Shown here: positions 1 to 8,680 of the stretch, piece by piece | How the letters are laid out: the number at the start of each line of letters is the position of its first letter | How positions within the stretch are numbered: the stretch's first letter is position 1 | From: JAFASC01 sp036265935 | GTDB lineage: Bacteria; Pseudomonadota; Alphaproteobacteria; Rhizobiales; Beijerinckiaceae | Reading direction: 5' to 3' | DNA length: 64,000 nucleotides | Assembly (NCBI GenBank): GCA_036265935.1 | Contig: DATAOB010000073.1 | Span: forward strand, 1-64,000 | Program-made: the position numbers and the translations under genes | The notes under the pieces: model-generated | The model's input: the letters and a program-made list of their open reading frames with translations, nothing else | Database searches by the model: none | Told to the model about the DNA's origin: nothing

Positions 1-66
1 TTCATCTTGGCGGAGGCGGCGACGGGACGCGGCAGCTATCCGCGCTTCGCGGCGGAGCCATTCTGA
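1..66 (+). CDS. 3' end of a gene cut by the window edge
   Basis: One frame is open from base 1 to a TGA at 64-66, giving 21 residues that end in AAEPF. The codon choice (GCG, GGC, CGC) is typical of real genes here, so this may be the C-terminus of a gene that starts left of the window. The fragment is too short to assign a family, and it could be chance. Confidence 0.3.
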   Translation, partial: FILAEAATGRGSYPRFAAEPF

Positions 67-242
67 AAAAATGTGGCGCATTGAAACAGTCCGAGGCCAG
101 CGATCACCGCCAACCAGCTTGCGGCCAATAATGTTCCCGCGGCTTTCTATACGTTTTGGTTATCTAGACAGCCAACTGCGCAAGATTACTCGAACCACGG
201 CAACTCCGAACGGTCGCGGTTCAACTGAACATTGGGATCTAC

Positions 243-319
<77 letters not shown>

Positions 320-428
320 GAGCCGTCGGCTTGTAGCCGATGACGCGATGAGCGGCAACGCCGTGGCATGTCCCGCGTGCCTTGCCGGCCCGCCGCCGCA
401 ATGGCACGCTGGAACGCGGAGGACACCC

Positions 429-1655
429 ATGCCCCAGCCGTCAAAAATCTCTGCCTTCGAACCCGCGCACAACAGCCGCGAATCCGTCGGCATGAGTTCC
501 GTCCGCCTCGCCCGCATCCGGCCGGCGCTCGAGCGCGAAATCGCCGATAAGCGCATTCCCGGCGCCGTGGTCGCCATTCAGCGCCGCGGCACGCTGGTTT
601 ACCTGGACGCGATCGGCGCGCGGGATCCGGCGAGCGGCGCGCCGATGCGGCCCGACTGCATCTTCTCCGTCGCATCGATGACGAAGCTCATGGTCTCCGT
701 CGCCATCATGATGCTCTACGAGGAGGGCCGGCTGCTCCTCAGCGATCCTGCCAGCAAATACCTGCCGGAGCTCGCCGGTATGAGAGTCGCGAAATCGCTG
801 GATTGGCCGCTGACCACTGTTCCGGCAGAGCGCGAATTCACCATTCAGGATTTGCTGCGGCATACGTCGGGCCTCACCTATAAAACGCGCGGCACGAGCG
901 CGGCGCACAAAGCTCATCCCGACGGGATGCGCGATCTCGTACGCATGAGCAAAGCCGAATTTCTCGCGGCGCTCGGCAAGGCGCCGCTTCTCTATCAACC
1001 GGGCACCGCGTGGGAATACGGCCTGTCCACCGACGTGCTCGGCCTGATCATCGAAGCGATCACCGGCGAGACGCTAGGCCAACATTTGCACGAGCGGCTG
1101 TGGGCGCCGCTTGGTATGAACGATACATCGTTCGCATTGCCGGAAGCGAAACGCGACCGCTACGCGCGCGCGTTTCCAAAAGATTATCTCACCGGCGAGC
1201 CGGTCGCGATTCCGCATGCGAGCCCAGAGTTCAAGCCGCGATGGGAATCGGGCGGCGGCGGGGCGACATCGACCGCCGCCGACTACATGCGCTTCCTGCA
1301 GATGCTCTTGAACGGCGGCGAATTGGACGGGCGGCGATATCTCAGCCGGCCGACCGTCAAGTACATGACGTCGGACCATCTCGGCGCAAAAATCGAGAAC
1401 CGCGTCACGACAATGGACCCGTCGTGCGAGGGCTACGGCTTCGGCCTCGGCGTCGCGGTGCGCCTGCAGGCCGGCATTGCCGGGGCGATCGGCAGCGCCG
1501 GCGATTATTATTGGTCGGGCGTGTTCGGCACTTATTATTGGGTCGATCCGGCGGAAGGTTTGGCCGTCGTTTTAATGGCGATGGCGCCTGGCCAATTGCG
1601 CTTGCGTTACCGCGCACTGATGCGCCCGCTGGTCTTGCAGGCGATTGTCGACTGA
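429..1655 (+). CDS. Serine hydrolase of the beta-lactamase/class C esterase family
   Basis: This 408-residue protein belongs to the serine beta-lactamase-like family, whose members hydrolyse esters, amides or D-peptides. The nucleophile motif S-M-T-K lies at residues 83-86, and a Tyr-containing second motif (Y-G-L-S, 197-200) replaces the classical Y-x-N. A Gly-rich segment (GGGGATS) follows, as in EstB-like esterases. No clear signal peptide is seen, so it is probably cytoplasmic. I chose the ATG at 429 because GGAGG lies 6 nt upstream; the open frame reaches back to 348, and ATG 492 is also possible. Family membership is clear; the substrate is unknown. Confidence 0.85.
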   Translation: MPQPSKISAFEPAHNSRESVGMSSVRLARIRPALEREIADKRIPGAVVAIQRRGTLVYLDAIGARDPASGAPMRPDCIFSVASMTKLMVSVAIMMLYEEGRLLLSDPASKYLPELAGMRVAKSLDWPLTTVPAEREFTIQDLLRHTSGLTYKTRGTSAAHKAHPDGMRDLVRMSKAEFLAALGKAPLLYQPGTAWEYGLSTDVLGLIIEAITGETLGQHLHERLWAPLGMNDTSFALPEAKRDRYARAFPKDYLTGEPVAIPHASPEFKPRWESGGGGATSTAADYMRFLQMLLNGGELDGRRYLSRPTVKYMTSDHLGAKIENRVTTMDPSCEGYGFGLGVAVRLQAGIAGAIGSAGDYYWSGVFGTYYWVDPAEGLAVVLMAMAPGQLRLRYRALMRPLVLQAIVD

Positions 1656-1832
1656 TCAGCCAAGCGTTGCCTTTGAACTTAAGGTGAGTCGGCGTCTCAT
1701 TTGCCGGGGCGCAAGGATTGCGAGCGCTGTCGGATTTTCTCGACTCTCCTGTCGCTCGGCCTAGTTTCTGGTACGGCACCAATAGGCCGAGGACCTGCGG
1801 CTGGAGCAGCAATAGCAGAGCGGGAGGAGATG

Positions 1833-3296
1833 ATGGAGCGACTTTCCGGACTCGACGCCAGCTTCCTTTACGGCGAAACCCCTGAGACGCCGACGCACAC
1901 TGCGCCGCTGTGGATTTTCGATTCCGTGCCGGAGGGCAAGAGTCCGTTTCAAAGCTTCCGCGAACATATCAAGGCGCGCTTACACTTGCTGCCGTTTTTC
2001 CATCGCAAGCTGGTTCTGTCGCCGATTCAGCTCGATCATCCCGTGTGGATCGACGACGACGATATCGATCTCGATTACCACGTTCGTCAGGTTGCCTTGC
2101 CGAAGCCCGGCACGGACCAGCAGCTGCGCACGCTGGTTTCGCGTCTGCATATGATCCTGCTCGATCGTGCACGCCCGCTTTGGCAATTTTACGTGATCGA
2201 GGGACTGCAAGGCGGCCGCTTCGCCATTTATGCGAAACTGCACCATGCGGCGGTCGACGGCGGCGCCGGCATGGTGATCATGGAGACGATTTTCAGCGCC
2301 TCGCCCGAGCCCGCCGAAGTCCCGCCACCGCCGCCGAAAAAGAAGGAAGCGCCGCCAAATCTATTCGAGCTGATCAGCACTTCCTATGCCAGCTTCTTTC
2401 GCCAGCAGCAGCAATTCTTCGAATCGTGGCCGGAGATCAGCAAGGCGCTTGCCAATGTCGGCCGGCGTCTTGCCGAGGACGTGGAGAAGCGGCCGGACTT
2501 GCCGGCGGCGGCGCCGAGGACGATATTCAACACGACGGTGTCGAACCAGCGTTCGCTCGGCACCTGCACGATCCCGCTCGGCGAGACCAAGGACATCGGC
2601 AAGGCGCTCGACGCCAAGCTCAACGATGTCGTGATGGCGATCTGCGCCGGCGCGCTGCGGCGCTATCTTCAGAAGCGCGACTCGCTGCCGGCGGAATCGC
2701 TGATCACGGCAGTTCCCGTGTCGCTGCGCGAGCCCGGCAACACCGATATCAACAATCAGGTCACGACGATGCTGTGCCGGCTCGCGACCGATGTCGCCGA
2801 TCCGATCGAGCGGCTTCGCGCCATCAAGGCGTCGTCGAAGGATTCGAAGGCGCGGCTAAGCGACATCAAAGACGTGATGCCGCGCGATATTTCCTGGTTC
2901 GGCGCCCCGATCGTGATGACGGCGCTTGCGCGCATGTCGGGGCAAGCCAATCTGCCGGAGGCGTTTCCGCCGATCGTCAACGTGTTGATTTCCAACGTGC
3001 CAGGTCCGCGCAAGGAGAAATATTGTCTCGGCGCAAAAATGCTGCACGTCTACCCGGTTTCCGCAATAGGACATGGGCTCGCGCTGAACATCACGCTCAT
3101 CAGCTATTTGGACCAGCTCGATTTCGGTCTGATTGCCTGCCGCGCGGTCGTGCCGGACATTGACAAGCTGACCGCCTACATCGTCGAGGAATTCGAGGAG
3201 CTGAAACGCGCTGTCGAACAGCGCCGCTCGAAGGCTGAACCGCCGCGCGAGAAGAACCAGGCGAAGCGGGAGCAGCGGACGGCGGTCCGCGCGTGA
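1833..3296 (+). CDS. WS/DGAT-type O-acyltransferase
   Basis: This 487-residue protein is a wax ester synthase/diacylglycerol acyltransferase family member. Such enzymes transfer acyl groups from acyl-CoA to alcohols or diacylglycerol to make storage neutral lipid. The N-terminus (ERLSGLDASFLYGETP) is characteristic, and the active-site motif H-H-A-A-V-D-G is intact at residues 137-143. A Pro/Lys-rich linker follows near 165-176, then the C-terminal domain with a typical SNVPGP segment. Two consecutive ATGs (1830, 1833) follow a GGGAGGAG Shine-Dalgarno; 1833 gives better spacing. The C-terminal tail is rich in Lys, Arg and Glu and probably disordered. Confidence 0.92.
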   Translation: MERLSGLDASFLYGETPETPTHTAPLWIFDSVPEGKSPFQSFREHIKARLHLLPFFHRKLVLSPIQLDHPVWIDDDDIDLDYHVRQVALPKPGTDQQLRTLVSRLHMILLDRARPLWQFYVIEGLQGGRFAIYAKLHHAAVDGGAGMVIMETIFSASPEPAEVPPPPPKKKEAPPNLFELISTSYASFFRQQQQFFESWPEISKALANVGRRLAEDVEKRPDLPAAAPRTIFNTTVSNQRSLGTCTIPLGETKDIGKALDAKLNDVVMAICAGALRRYLQKRDSLPAESLITAVPVSLREPGNTDINNQVTTMLCRLATDVADPIERLRAIKASSKDSKARLSDIKDVMPRDISWFGAPIVMTALARMSGQANLPEAFPPIVNVLISNVPGPRKEKYCLGAKMLHVYPVSAIGHGLALNITLISYLDQLDFGLIACRAVVPDIDKLTAYIVEEFEELKRAVEQRRSKAEPPREKNQAKREQRTAVRA

Positions 3297-3323
3297 GGAG
3301 CTGCCGGTTACGTTCCCTTAACG

Positions 3324-3641
3324 ATGGCGCGGCACCCTTCGAAATGGGGCGGAAAGGATGTCATGCGATCGTGCCCCATTTCGCACATTCTGCTTGCGAG
3401 AATTGTGCAAGCCGATAGCAGAGGCAAACGCGCAATAGCCTCGACGCTCTCCGATGCCGTTCGAGTAGATCTCGCACTATTCTGCTACGAGCAAGACGAA
3501 CTCAATGAAATAGCGCGCGACATCGCGGCCGTGTGCGACCGCGCGGGATTGATCCGGGCGGGAACAAGCATCGGTTTGGCGCTCTTGGCGGCAGCTGATG
3601 AGCCGCCGCCGATATGGCGCGCAATTGAGCGCGGGAACTAG
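3324..3641 (+). CDS. Small hypothetical protein
   Basis: This is an open frame of up to 105 residues with no motif I recognise. The middle (about 35-85) looks like amphipathic helices, and there is no membrane segment or signal peptide. The base composition is less GC-rich than its neighbours. An internal ATG at 3363 would give 92 residues. It follows the acyltransferase by 27 nt but has no strong Shine-Dalgarno. It may be a recent orphan or a non-coding frame. Confidence 0.3.
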   Translation: MARHPSKWGGKDVMRSCPISHILLARIVQADSRGKRAIASTLSDAVRVDLALFCYEQDELNEIARDIAAVCDRAGLIRAGTSIGLALLAAADEPPPIWRAIERGN

Positions 3642-3768
3642 CAAGCGCGGCAACTCGGCATGCGCTGCCAGTGAAACGGTTTTGATCTCTATGCGTATGC
3701 GAGGATGTCGGGCTGCACGAATGCAGCGACCTCAATTCAAATGCTGCTGAATAGTCGAGGAGCTCTCT

Positions 3769-4152
3769 TTACCGCTCCTCGTCGCCCTCGATGTCACCGT
3801 CGATCAGCGTCGAGACGTCGTCGGAATCCTCTTCCTCTTCTTCGAGGAACGTGTCGTCCGCCGGCGCCTCATCATCCTCGATCTCGACGTCGTCCTCAGG
3901 GAGAACCGCGGCGACCTTCTCGTCCTCCACCACGTCGGCGTCTTCGAGCGGCACGAGCTCGGCTTCGGGCGTCTCGACCTCAGGCTCTTCTTCCTCTGCT
4001 GCCTTGCCGCGCGCGCTCGAACGCGCCGGCATCGATGCGACCTCGTATACGGTTCCGCATTTCGGGCAGACGATCGGATCTTTGGCGAGGTCGAAAAACT
4101 TCGCACCGCAATTCTGGCACTGACGCTTGGTGCCGAGTTCGGGTTTTGGCAC
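3769..4152 (-). CDS. TIGR02300 family zinc-ribbon protein with acidic tail
   Basis: This 127-residue protein has an N-terminal zinc ribbon with C-x2-C pairs at residues 12/15 and 29/32. The typical sequence AKFFDLAKDPIVCPKCG follows, and then a long Glu/Asp-rich, probably disordered tail. It is the family named TIGR02300 (FYDLN acid domain), found in alphaproteobacteria and of unknown function. It is divergent from aroA, a placement I recall in related genomes. An inverted repeat (GAGGAGC/GCTCCTC, 3757-3780) overlaps the stop codon but has no T-tract, so it is only a weak terminator candidate. Confidence 0.93.
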   Translation of the reverse strand: MPKPELGTKRQCQNCGAKFFDLAKDPIVCPKCGTVYEVASMPARSSARGKAAEEEEPEVETPEAELVPLEDADVVEDEKVAAVLPEDDVEIEDDEAPADDTFLEEEEEDSDDVSTLIDGDIEGDEER

Positions 4153-4336
4153 TGTCCCTCAATCCCTCGAGCAATGATGAGACGCCGCTCACGCTCGGGG
4201 GCCCCGGTTATGCAAGGCCTGCCGCCCTGTCAAATGGGAATCGAAGCGATCTTTTCCGGGCCTCGGCCACGTAATGACATGCCGCTCCCAGCCATGGTAC
4301 GAGCGCTCGCCAAATCAGCTAAGGATCAGGCGCCCC

Positions 4337-5692
4337 GTGCAACTGAAAACCGCGCACGCCCCCGAGCGCGCCGTCAGCCTTTCGGCGCGGCAGAGCGGTC
4401 CGCTGACCGGGCGCGTCAGGCCGCCCGGCGACAAGTCGATTTCGCACCGCGCCTTCATTCTCGGACTGCTCAGCGTTGGCGAGACGCGGATCGAGGGCGT
4501 GCTCGAAGGCGACGATGTTTTGCGCACCGGCGAGGCCTGCCGTGCGCTCGGCGCCTCGGTCGAGCGAGTAGGCGAGGGCTCCTGGCGGGTCAGGGGCAGG
4601 GGCATTGGCGCGCTGCGCACGCCGTCCGAGACGCTCGATTTCGGCAATGCCGGTACCGGCACGCGGCTGATGATGGGCGTTGCCGGCGGCAACGGCATCC
4701 TGGTGCGCTTTGATGGCGATGCCTCGCTGCGCAAGCGGCCGATGCGGCGCATTCTCGATCCGCTCGTCCTGATGGGGGCCGAGGTGATGGCTGAAGCCGA
4801 GGGCGGCCGTTGCCCGATTCTTTTGCAAGGCACGCACGAGCCGGCGCCGATCGAATACCGCACGCCCGTCGCGTCGGCACAGATCAAGTCGGCGATCCTG
4901 CTGGCGGCGCTGAACTCGCCGGGACAGACAATGGTGATCGAGCGTGAGGCCAGCCGCGATCACACCGAAAAAATGCTCGCCTATTTCGGCGCCGAGGTCG
5001 CTAGCGAGGCCGAAGGCGAGGCCGGACGCCGCATCAGGCTTAACGGCCGGCCGGAACTCGCGCCGGCGCCGATCGTCGTGCCGGCCGATCCGTCTTCGGC
5101 AGCGTTTCCGCTGGTTGCGGCGCTCATCGTGCCAGGGTCGGACATCGTCATCGAAGGCATGATGATGAACCCGCTGCGCATCGGGCTCCTCGCCACGTTG
5201 CAGGAGATGGAGGCGCAGATCGAGATTTTGGACCGGCGGAGCGAAGGTGGCGAGGACGTCGCCGACATCCGCGTGCTGGCGAGCGAGCTTCGCGGCGTCG
5301 CTGTGCCGGCAGCGCGTGCGCCGTCGATGATCGACGAATACCCGATCCTGGCGGTGGCGGCTTCTTTTGCGCATGGCGAGACGCGGATGCGCGGGCTTGC
5401 CGAGCTGCGAGTGAAGGAATCCGATCGGCTCGCCGCCGTCGCCGCGGGCCTCGCGGTGAACGGCGTCGATTGCGTCATCGAGGGCGATGATCTCATTGTG
5501 TCGGGCGGTGCGGGCCGGGCGCGCGGCAATGGTTTCGTCGCAACCCATCTCGATCACCGCATTGCGATGAGCTTTCTCGTCATGGGGCTTGCGGCGGAGC
5601 GCCCGGTCGCGGTCGATGACGAGCGCATGATCGAGACGAGCTTCCCAACCTTCCGGCCGCTGATGGCGGCGCTCGGGGCGGATTTTTCGTGA
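4337..5692 (+). CDS. aroA: 3-phosphoshikimate 1-carboxyvinyltransferase (EPSP synthase)
   Basis: AroA joins shikimate-3-phosphate and phosphoenolpyruvate to form EPSP in the chorismate pathway. From GTG 4337 it is 451 residues. It has the PEP/S3P-site motifs G-D-K-S (31-34), N-A-G-T (104-107), S-A-Q-I-K, R-D-H-T-E and the C-terminal HLDHRIAMSF. RDHTE and SAQxK are class II features, but the usual N-x-T-R is N-P-L-R here. Residue 106 is Gly, where the glyphosate-insensitive CP4 enzyme has Ala. The start is uncertain: AAGGA lies about 11 nt before GTG 4337, while an in-frame ATG at 4274 adds 21 unconserved residues. It overlaps cmk by four bases. Confidence 0.93.
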   Translation: MQLKTAHAPERAVSLSARQSGPLTGRVRPPGDKSISHRAFILGLLSVGETRIEGVLEGDDVLRTGEACRALGASVERVGEGSWRVRGRGIGALRTPSETLDFGNAGTGTRLMMGVAGGNGILVRFDGDASLRKRPMRRILDPLVLMGAEVMAEAEGGRCPILLQGTHEPAPIEYRTPVASAQIKSAILLAALNSPGQTMVIEREASRDHTEKMLAYFGAEVASEAEGEAGRRIRLNGRPELAPAPIVVPADPSSAAFPLVAALIVPGSDIVIEGMMMNPLRIGLLATLQEMEAQIEILDRRSEGGEDVADIRVLASELRGVAVPAARAPSMIDEYPILAVAASFAHGETRMRGLAELRVKESDRLAAVAAGLAVNGVDCVIEGDDLIVSGGAGRARGNGFVATHLDHRIAMSFLVMGLAAERPVAVDDERMIETSFPTFRPLMAALGADFS

Positions 5693-6354
5693 TCATCGCG
5701 ATCGACGGACCCGCCGCCTCGGGGAAAGGCACGCTGGCGCGCCGGCTCGCCAAACATTACAGGCTGCCGCATCTCGACACCGGCCTGCTCTATCGAGCGG
5801 TCGCGCGGGCACTGATCGATGAGGGGCGCCGGCTGGACGATGTTTCCGCGGCGGTGAAGGCTGCGCGCGGGCTAGCGCTGATCGATTTCGACGAGCCGGC
5901 GCTGCGCGGCCGCGAAATGGGCGAGGCGGCCTCCGTCGTGGCGGCGATACCCGAGGTCCGTGCCGCTCTCATCGAGGCCCAGCAGGCTTTTGCCGGACGT
6001 CCCGGCGGGGCGGTGCTCGACGGGCGCGACATCGGGACGGTGATCTGTCCGGACGCGCCCGTGAAGATTTTCGTCACCGCCTCGCCCGAGACGCGGGCGC
6101 AGCGCCGCGCGCTTGAGCTGCGCAGCCGCGGCGAGCCGTCGGACTACGCCAAGGTGCTGGCCGATATTCGCCACCGCGACCGGCGCGATTCGAGCCGTGC
6201 CACGGCACCGTTGAAGCCGGCCGCCGACGCGATGATCCTCGATACGACCGACCTCGATGTCGAGGGCACGTTTGCCGCGGCGGCGAAGATGGTTGAGGAG
6301 AAGGAGAAGAGCACTGCAGGCGCCGCGCGACGCGTCCGCGCGGCTATGCCTTGA
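5689..6354 (+). CDS. cmk: Cytidylate kinase
   Basis: Cmk phosphorylates CMP/dCMP to the diphosphate. The 221-residue protein starts at a GTG that overlaps the aroA stop (GTGA), so the two are translationally coupled. The P-loop GPAASGKGT is at residues 7-15, followed by the LDTGLLYR substrate segment, the D-G-R-D-I-G-T motif and an R-D-x-x-D-S-S-R segment typical of bacterial CMP kinases. In most alphaproteobacteria I know, rpsA follows; here a thioredoxin gene starts 68 bp downstream instead. Confidence 0.95.
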   Translation: MIIAIDGPAASGKGTLARRLAKHYRLPHLDTGLLYRAVARALIDEGRRLDDVSAAVKAARGLALIDFDEPALRGREMGEAASVVAAIPEVRAALIEAQQAFAGRPGGAVLDGRDIGTVICPDAPVKIFVTASPETRAQRRALELRSRGEPSDYAKVLADIRHRDRRDSSRATAPLKPAADAMILDTTDLDVEGTFAAAAKMVEEKEKSTAGAARRVRAAMP

Positions 6355-6422
6355 CCCTATTGGCTCGTATTCCTACTTCTCCTCAACCACCTCCCAAACT
6401 TCCCGAGCCGAAGGCACCCGTC

Positions 6423-6743
6423 ATGTCGACCGCAAAAGTCACCGATCTCACGTTCGACTCCGACGTGCTGAAATCGAGCGAGCCCGTCGTCGTCGACTTC
6501 TGGGCGGAGTGGTGCGGCCCGTGCCGGATGATCGCCCCCTCGCTCGAGGAGATCGCGACGGAGATGAAGGGCAAGGTGAAGGTTGCGAAGCTCAATATCG
6601 ACGAAAATCCGGCCGTTGCCGGTAAGCTCGGCATTCGTTCGATCCCGACGCTCATGCTATTCAAGGACGGCAAGCTCGCCTCGCAGAAGGTCGGCGCCGC
6701 GCCGAAGGGCGAGCTCGTCAAGTGGATCAACGCGGCGATTTAG
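6423..6743 (+). CDS. trxA: Thioredoxin
   Basis: This is a 106-residue cytosolic thioredoxin, a general protein disulfide reductase. The redox motif W-C-G-P-C is at residues 30-34. The buried Asp (VVVDFWAEW), the cis-Pro segment IRSIPTLMLF and the length are canonical. ATG 6423 matches the usual N-terminus; the frame is open back to 6351. I recall trxA in related genomes lying next to folC in the same direction. Here it points toward folC, with decayed DNA between them. Confidence 0.95.
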   Translation: MSTAKVTDLTFDSDVLKSSEPVVVDFWAEWCGPCRMIAPSLEEIATEMKGKVKVAKLNIDENPAVAGKLGIRSIPTLMLFKDGKLASQKVGAAPKGELVKWINAAI

Positions 6744-6879
6744 GTCCGCTTTAGCGCACCTGGGCGGCTGAGCGCAGACGCCGCGCCGGCCGAGCCATTG
6801 CCCATGTGTTATTGATTACAACCAAGCCAACCCGTCGCGTGACATGATGGAATTGAATTGCGCGAGGCCGGCGAGCTGA

Positions 6880-7792
6880 TTGCAGTCTCGGACGCTTCCG
6901 CCCCGCGCGCGCGAAATCGTAACGTTCGGCTTATGGCTGCCCTGGATATTGGCTGCTGACGGCAACTTCGTCGCCGTCAGAGTCATTCACGAACGCGATC
7001 AATTTCTTCAAAGAATTCCGCCGCAAGAGTTCGCGCTGACGCAAATTGTGCGCGCCCCCACGGAGATTTCCGGTCCGCTACGGTGCAAATTGCTGGCAGC
7101 CCGCCAGCGGTTGCGAATTCCGCCTGGGGAACAGGTGGACGCTATCTCTATCGCTACGTGATCAGGAATCCGAATTTGGGCGAACTGGATTGGACCATTG
7201 AGCCTTACGCCCGCGAATTCGGCGTCGGCAAGCTGTCGGCCTTCACGCTTGGCTATCAGCCGTATGTCTGGAGCGACAGCGAAGTGCAATGGCGTACTCC
7301 GCCGCTCGCCGATCTCGTCTTGTATGAGATCAACATTGCGGAGTTCGGCGGTGATTTAGAACGAGCGCGGGACGTGCTGGCCTATCTCAGCGATCTCGGC
7401 GTGAACGCCGTTGAAATCATGCCATTATCCAACGTCGGTATCTCCGTCGATTGGGGCTACCTCCCTATCGGATATTTCGGGGTGGACGAGCGCTTCCGCG
7501 CAGCCGCGCTCATCTGAGAAACGGAGCCTTCTTCTTCTTCAATGATTGGGAGCGATATCAACGGGCTGGCGCCCTCCTGTTCGCGCGATATGACCCGAGC
7601 GGCTACACGTTAGTCGCTCTGAACACCAGCGATACCGAGCTGAATGTTCCATTCTGGTTTCCCATCGCAGGAGATTACGTCGAAGAACTCCATGGCGGCT
7701 CCCTTGACCTGAAGGGAATTCCTGCCCTGCAGGAAGTCACACTGACCTTACCGTCGCATTACGGACGAATATGGACCGCGATGACTCCTTGA
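6880..7792 (+). pseudogene. Remnant of a GH13-type (alpha-amylase family) glucan enzyme
   Basis: Three frames read in sequence give one broken protein. The frame starting at 6880 gives an N-terminal segment with GLWLPWILAADGN. A shift at the CCCCC run near 7055-7059 moves to the frame that continues with GDFRSATVQIAG, the segment LYEINIAEFGGDLERARDVL and DWGYLPIGYFGVDERF. These resemble the N-domain and first barrel strands of glycogen-branching or trehalohydrolase-like enzymes. Near 7500 the frame changes again and jumps to a C-terminal domain (GRIWTAMTP end). The (beta/alpha)8 core with its catalytic residues, several hundred residues, is missing. It is clearly non-functional; the exact parent family is inferred. 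Confidence 0.75.
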
Positions 7793-8676
7793 GTGAAATG
7801 CACTCAAGCCGATGTGACTCGAATCGAGTTTCACCAGTTCTCCGGGCGCTATATAGCGAACCCGCGATCGGAGTATGTGGCAGCTGCAGGGGCGGGATCG
7901 GAAAACTGGGTGAACGTGGCGAGGAGCCCTTAAGGCTACCCGCCCAGCTTGCGCCGCTCCAACTAAAAGTTATATGCCCTGCCGGATCGGAGGTACGGCA
8001 GCTTCATGGGCGCGATAAAATACATTATTTTCTTCGGTTGTATAACTCTCGTTGCGGTATCGAGAGCCGAAAACATTATCGACACCGCCGACAAGCCCGT
8101 GTTCAGCTGCAAGATCGCCGATTTGAAGCCGCCGCAATTCAATGTCGGCATCGAGGAGTTAAAGGATAAGGTCGACGAGCTTCGGTCAAAAAGAACAAAT
8201 CGAAGCTGGAGTGCTACAAAGAAAAGCATCCGGAGCCGGTCGTTAAGGGCCTAAATCAACATTGTACATCATTGATCACCATCATCTCGCGCGCGCCCTC
8301 GCCGACCTGGGGGATACCCGTAAAAGCTGAAGTCTTCAGCTAGCTCAATCCAGAGACAATCCTGGGAAAAATGGCGGCGAAGAACTGTCTATCCGAAGGA
8401 CCGAGGCGCGGGTAAAAGCGTAACAGAGTTGCCGGACTCGATCCGCGGCATGACCGACGATTCCTACAGAAGTGTTGCGGGATATGTGGAGGATGAGGGC
8501 GGGTTTAAAAAATCTTCCGCGCCGTTTGCTGAGTTCCGATGGGCGGATTTCTTCCGAACGAGAATCAGTTCAGACCTGATCCGGCAGAACATGCATAAAG
8601 CGGTAAAGAAAGCGCTGAAACTGGCGCGGTCTCAAGTGGCCTGTGGACTGCCGGGGATTGATGAAGATATTTGTGA
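7793..8676. other. Decayed accessory stretch between trxA and folC
   Basis: This lower-GC stretch has no intact recognisable gene. It contains a 46-codon open frame (7793-7933, GTG start), a short secreted-looking ORF at 8006 and an orphan frame at 8450, none with a family I recognise. Together with the broken glucan enzyme just upstream it looks like a region undergoing deletion and decay. I see no transposase, terminal repeats or target duplication. Confidence 0.5.
8006..8254 (+). CDS. Small secreted hypothetical protein, possibly frameshifted
   Basis: This is an 82-residue frame with a good signal peptide (Lys, then a hydrophobic run, ending near VSRAE at about residue 22). A mature part with FSCKIADLKPP and a charged helix follows. 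After about residue 60 the sequence turns into a Ser/Arg-rich run that looks out of frame. The other frame from about 8187 reads VKKNKSKLECYKEKHPEP, which gives a second Cys. A one-base change at the AAAAAG run near 8188-8193 would join them. The family is unknown; it may be a decaying gene or a sequencing error. Confidence 0.35.
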   Translation: MGAIKYIIFFGCITLVAVSRAENIIDTADKPVFSCKIADLKPPQFNVGIEELKDKVDELRSKRTNRSWSATKKSIRSRSLRA

Positions 8677-8680
8677 TTAA
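8450..8680 (+). CDS. Orphan hypothetical frame
   Basis: This is an open frame of 76 residues from ATG 8450 (83 from TTG 8429) that ends four bases inside the 3' end of folC. It is rich in Lys and Arg, and its C-terminal half could form an amphipathic helix. No domain is recognised and there is no strong Shine-Dalgarno. It lies in a decayed region, so it may be a gene fragment or not coding at all. Confidence 0.2.
   Translation: MTDDSYRSVAGYVEDEGGFKKSSAPFAEFRWADFFRTRISSDLIRQNMHKAVKKALKLARSQVACGLPGIDEDICD

Noticed and set aside
3757..3780. Intrinsic terminator of the TIGR02300 gene
   Set aside because: A 7-bp inverted repeat overlaps the stop codon, but no T-tract follows on the minus strand.
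7771..8169. 132-residue frame after the GH13 remnant
   Set aside because: No family, Arg/Cys-rich composition and no ribosome site; it overlaps the more plausible secreted ORF at 8006.
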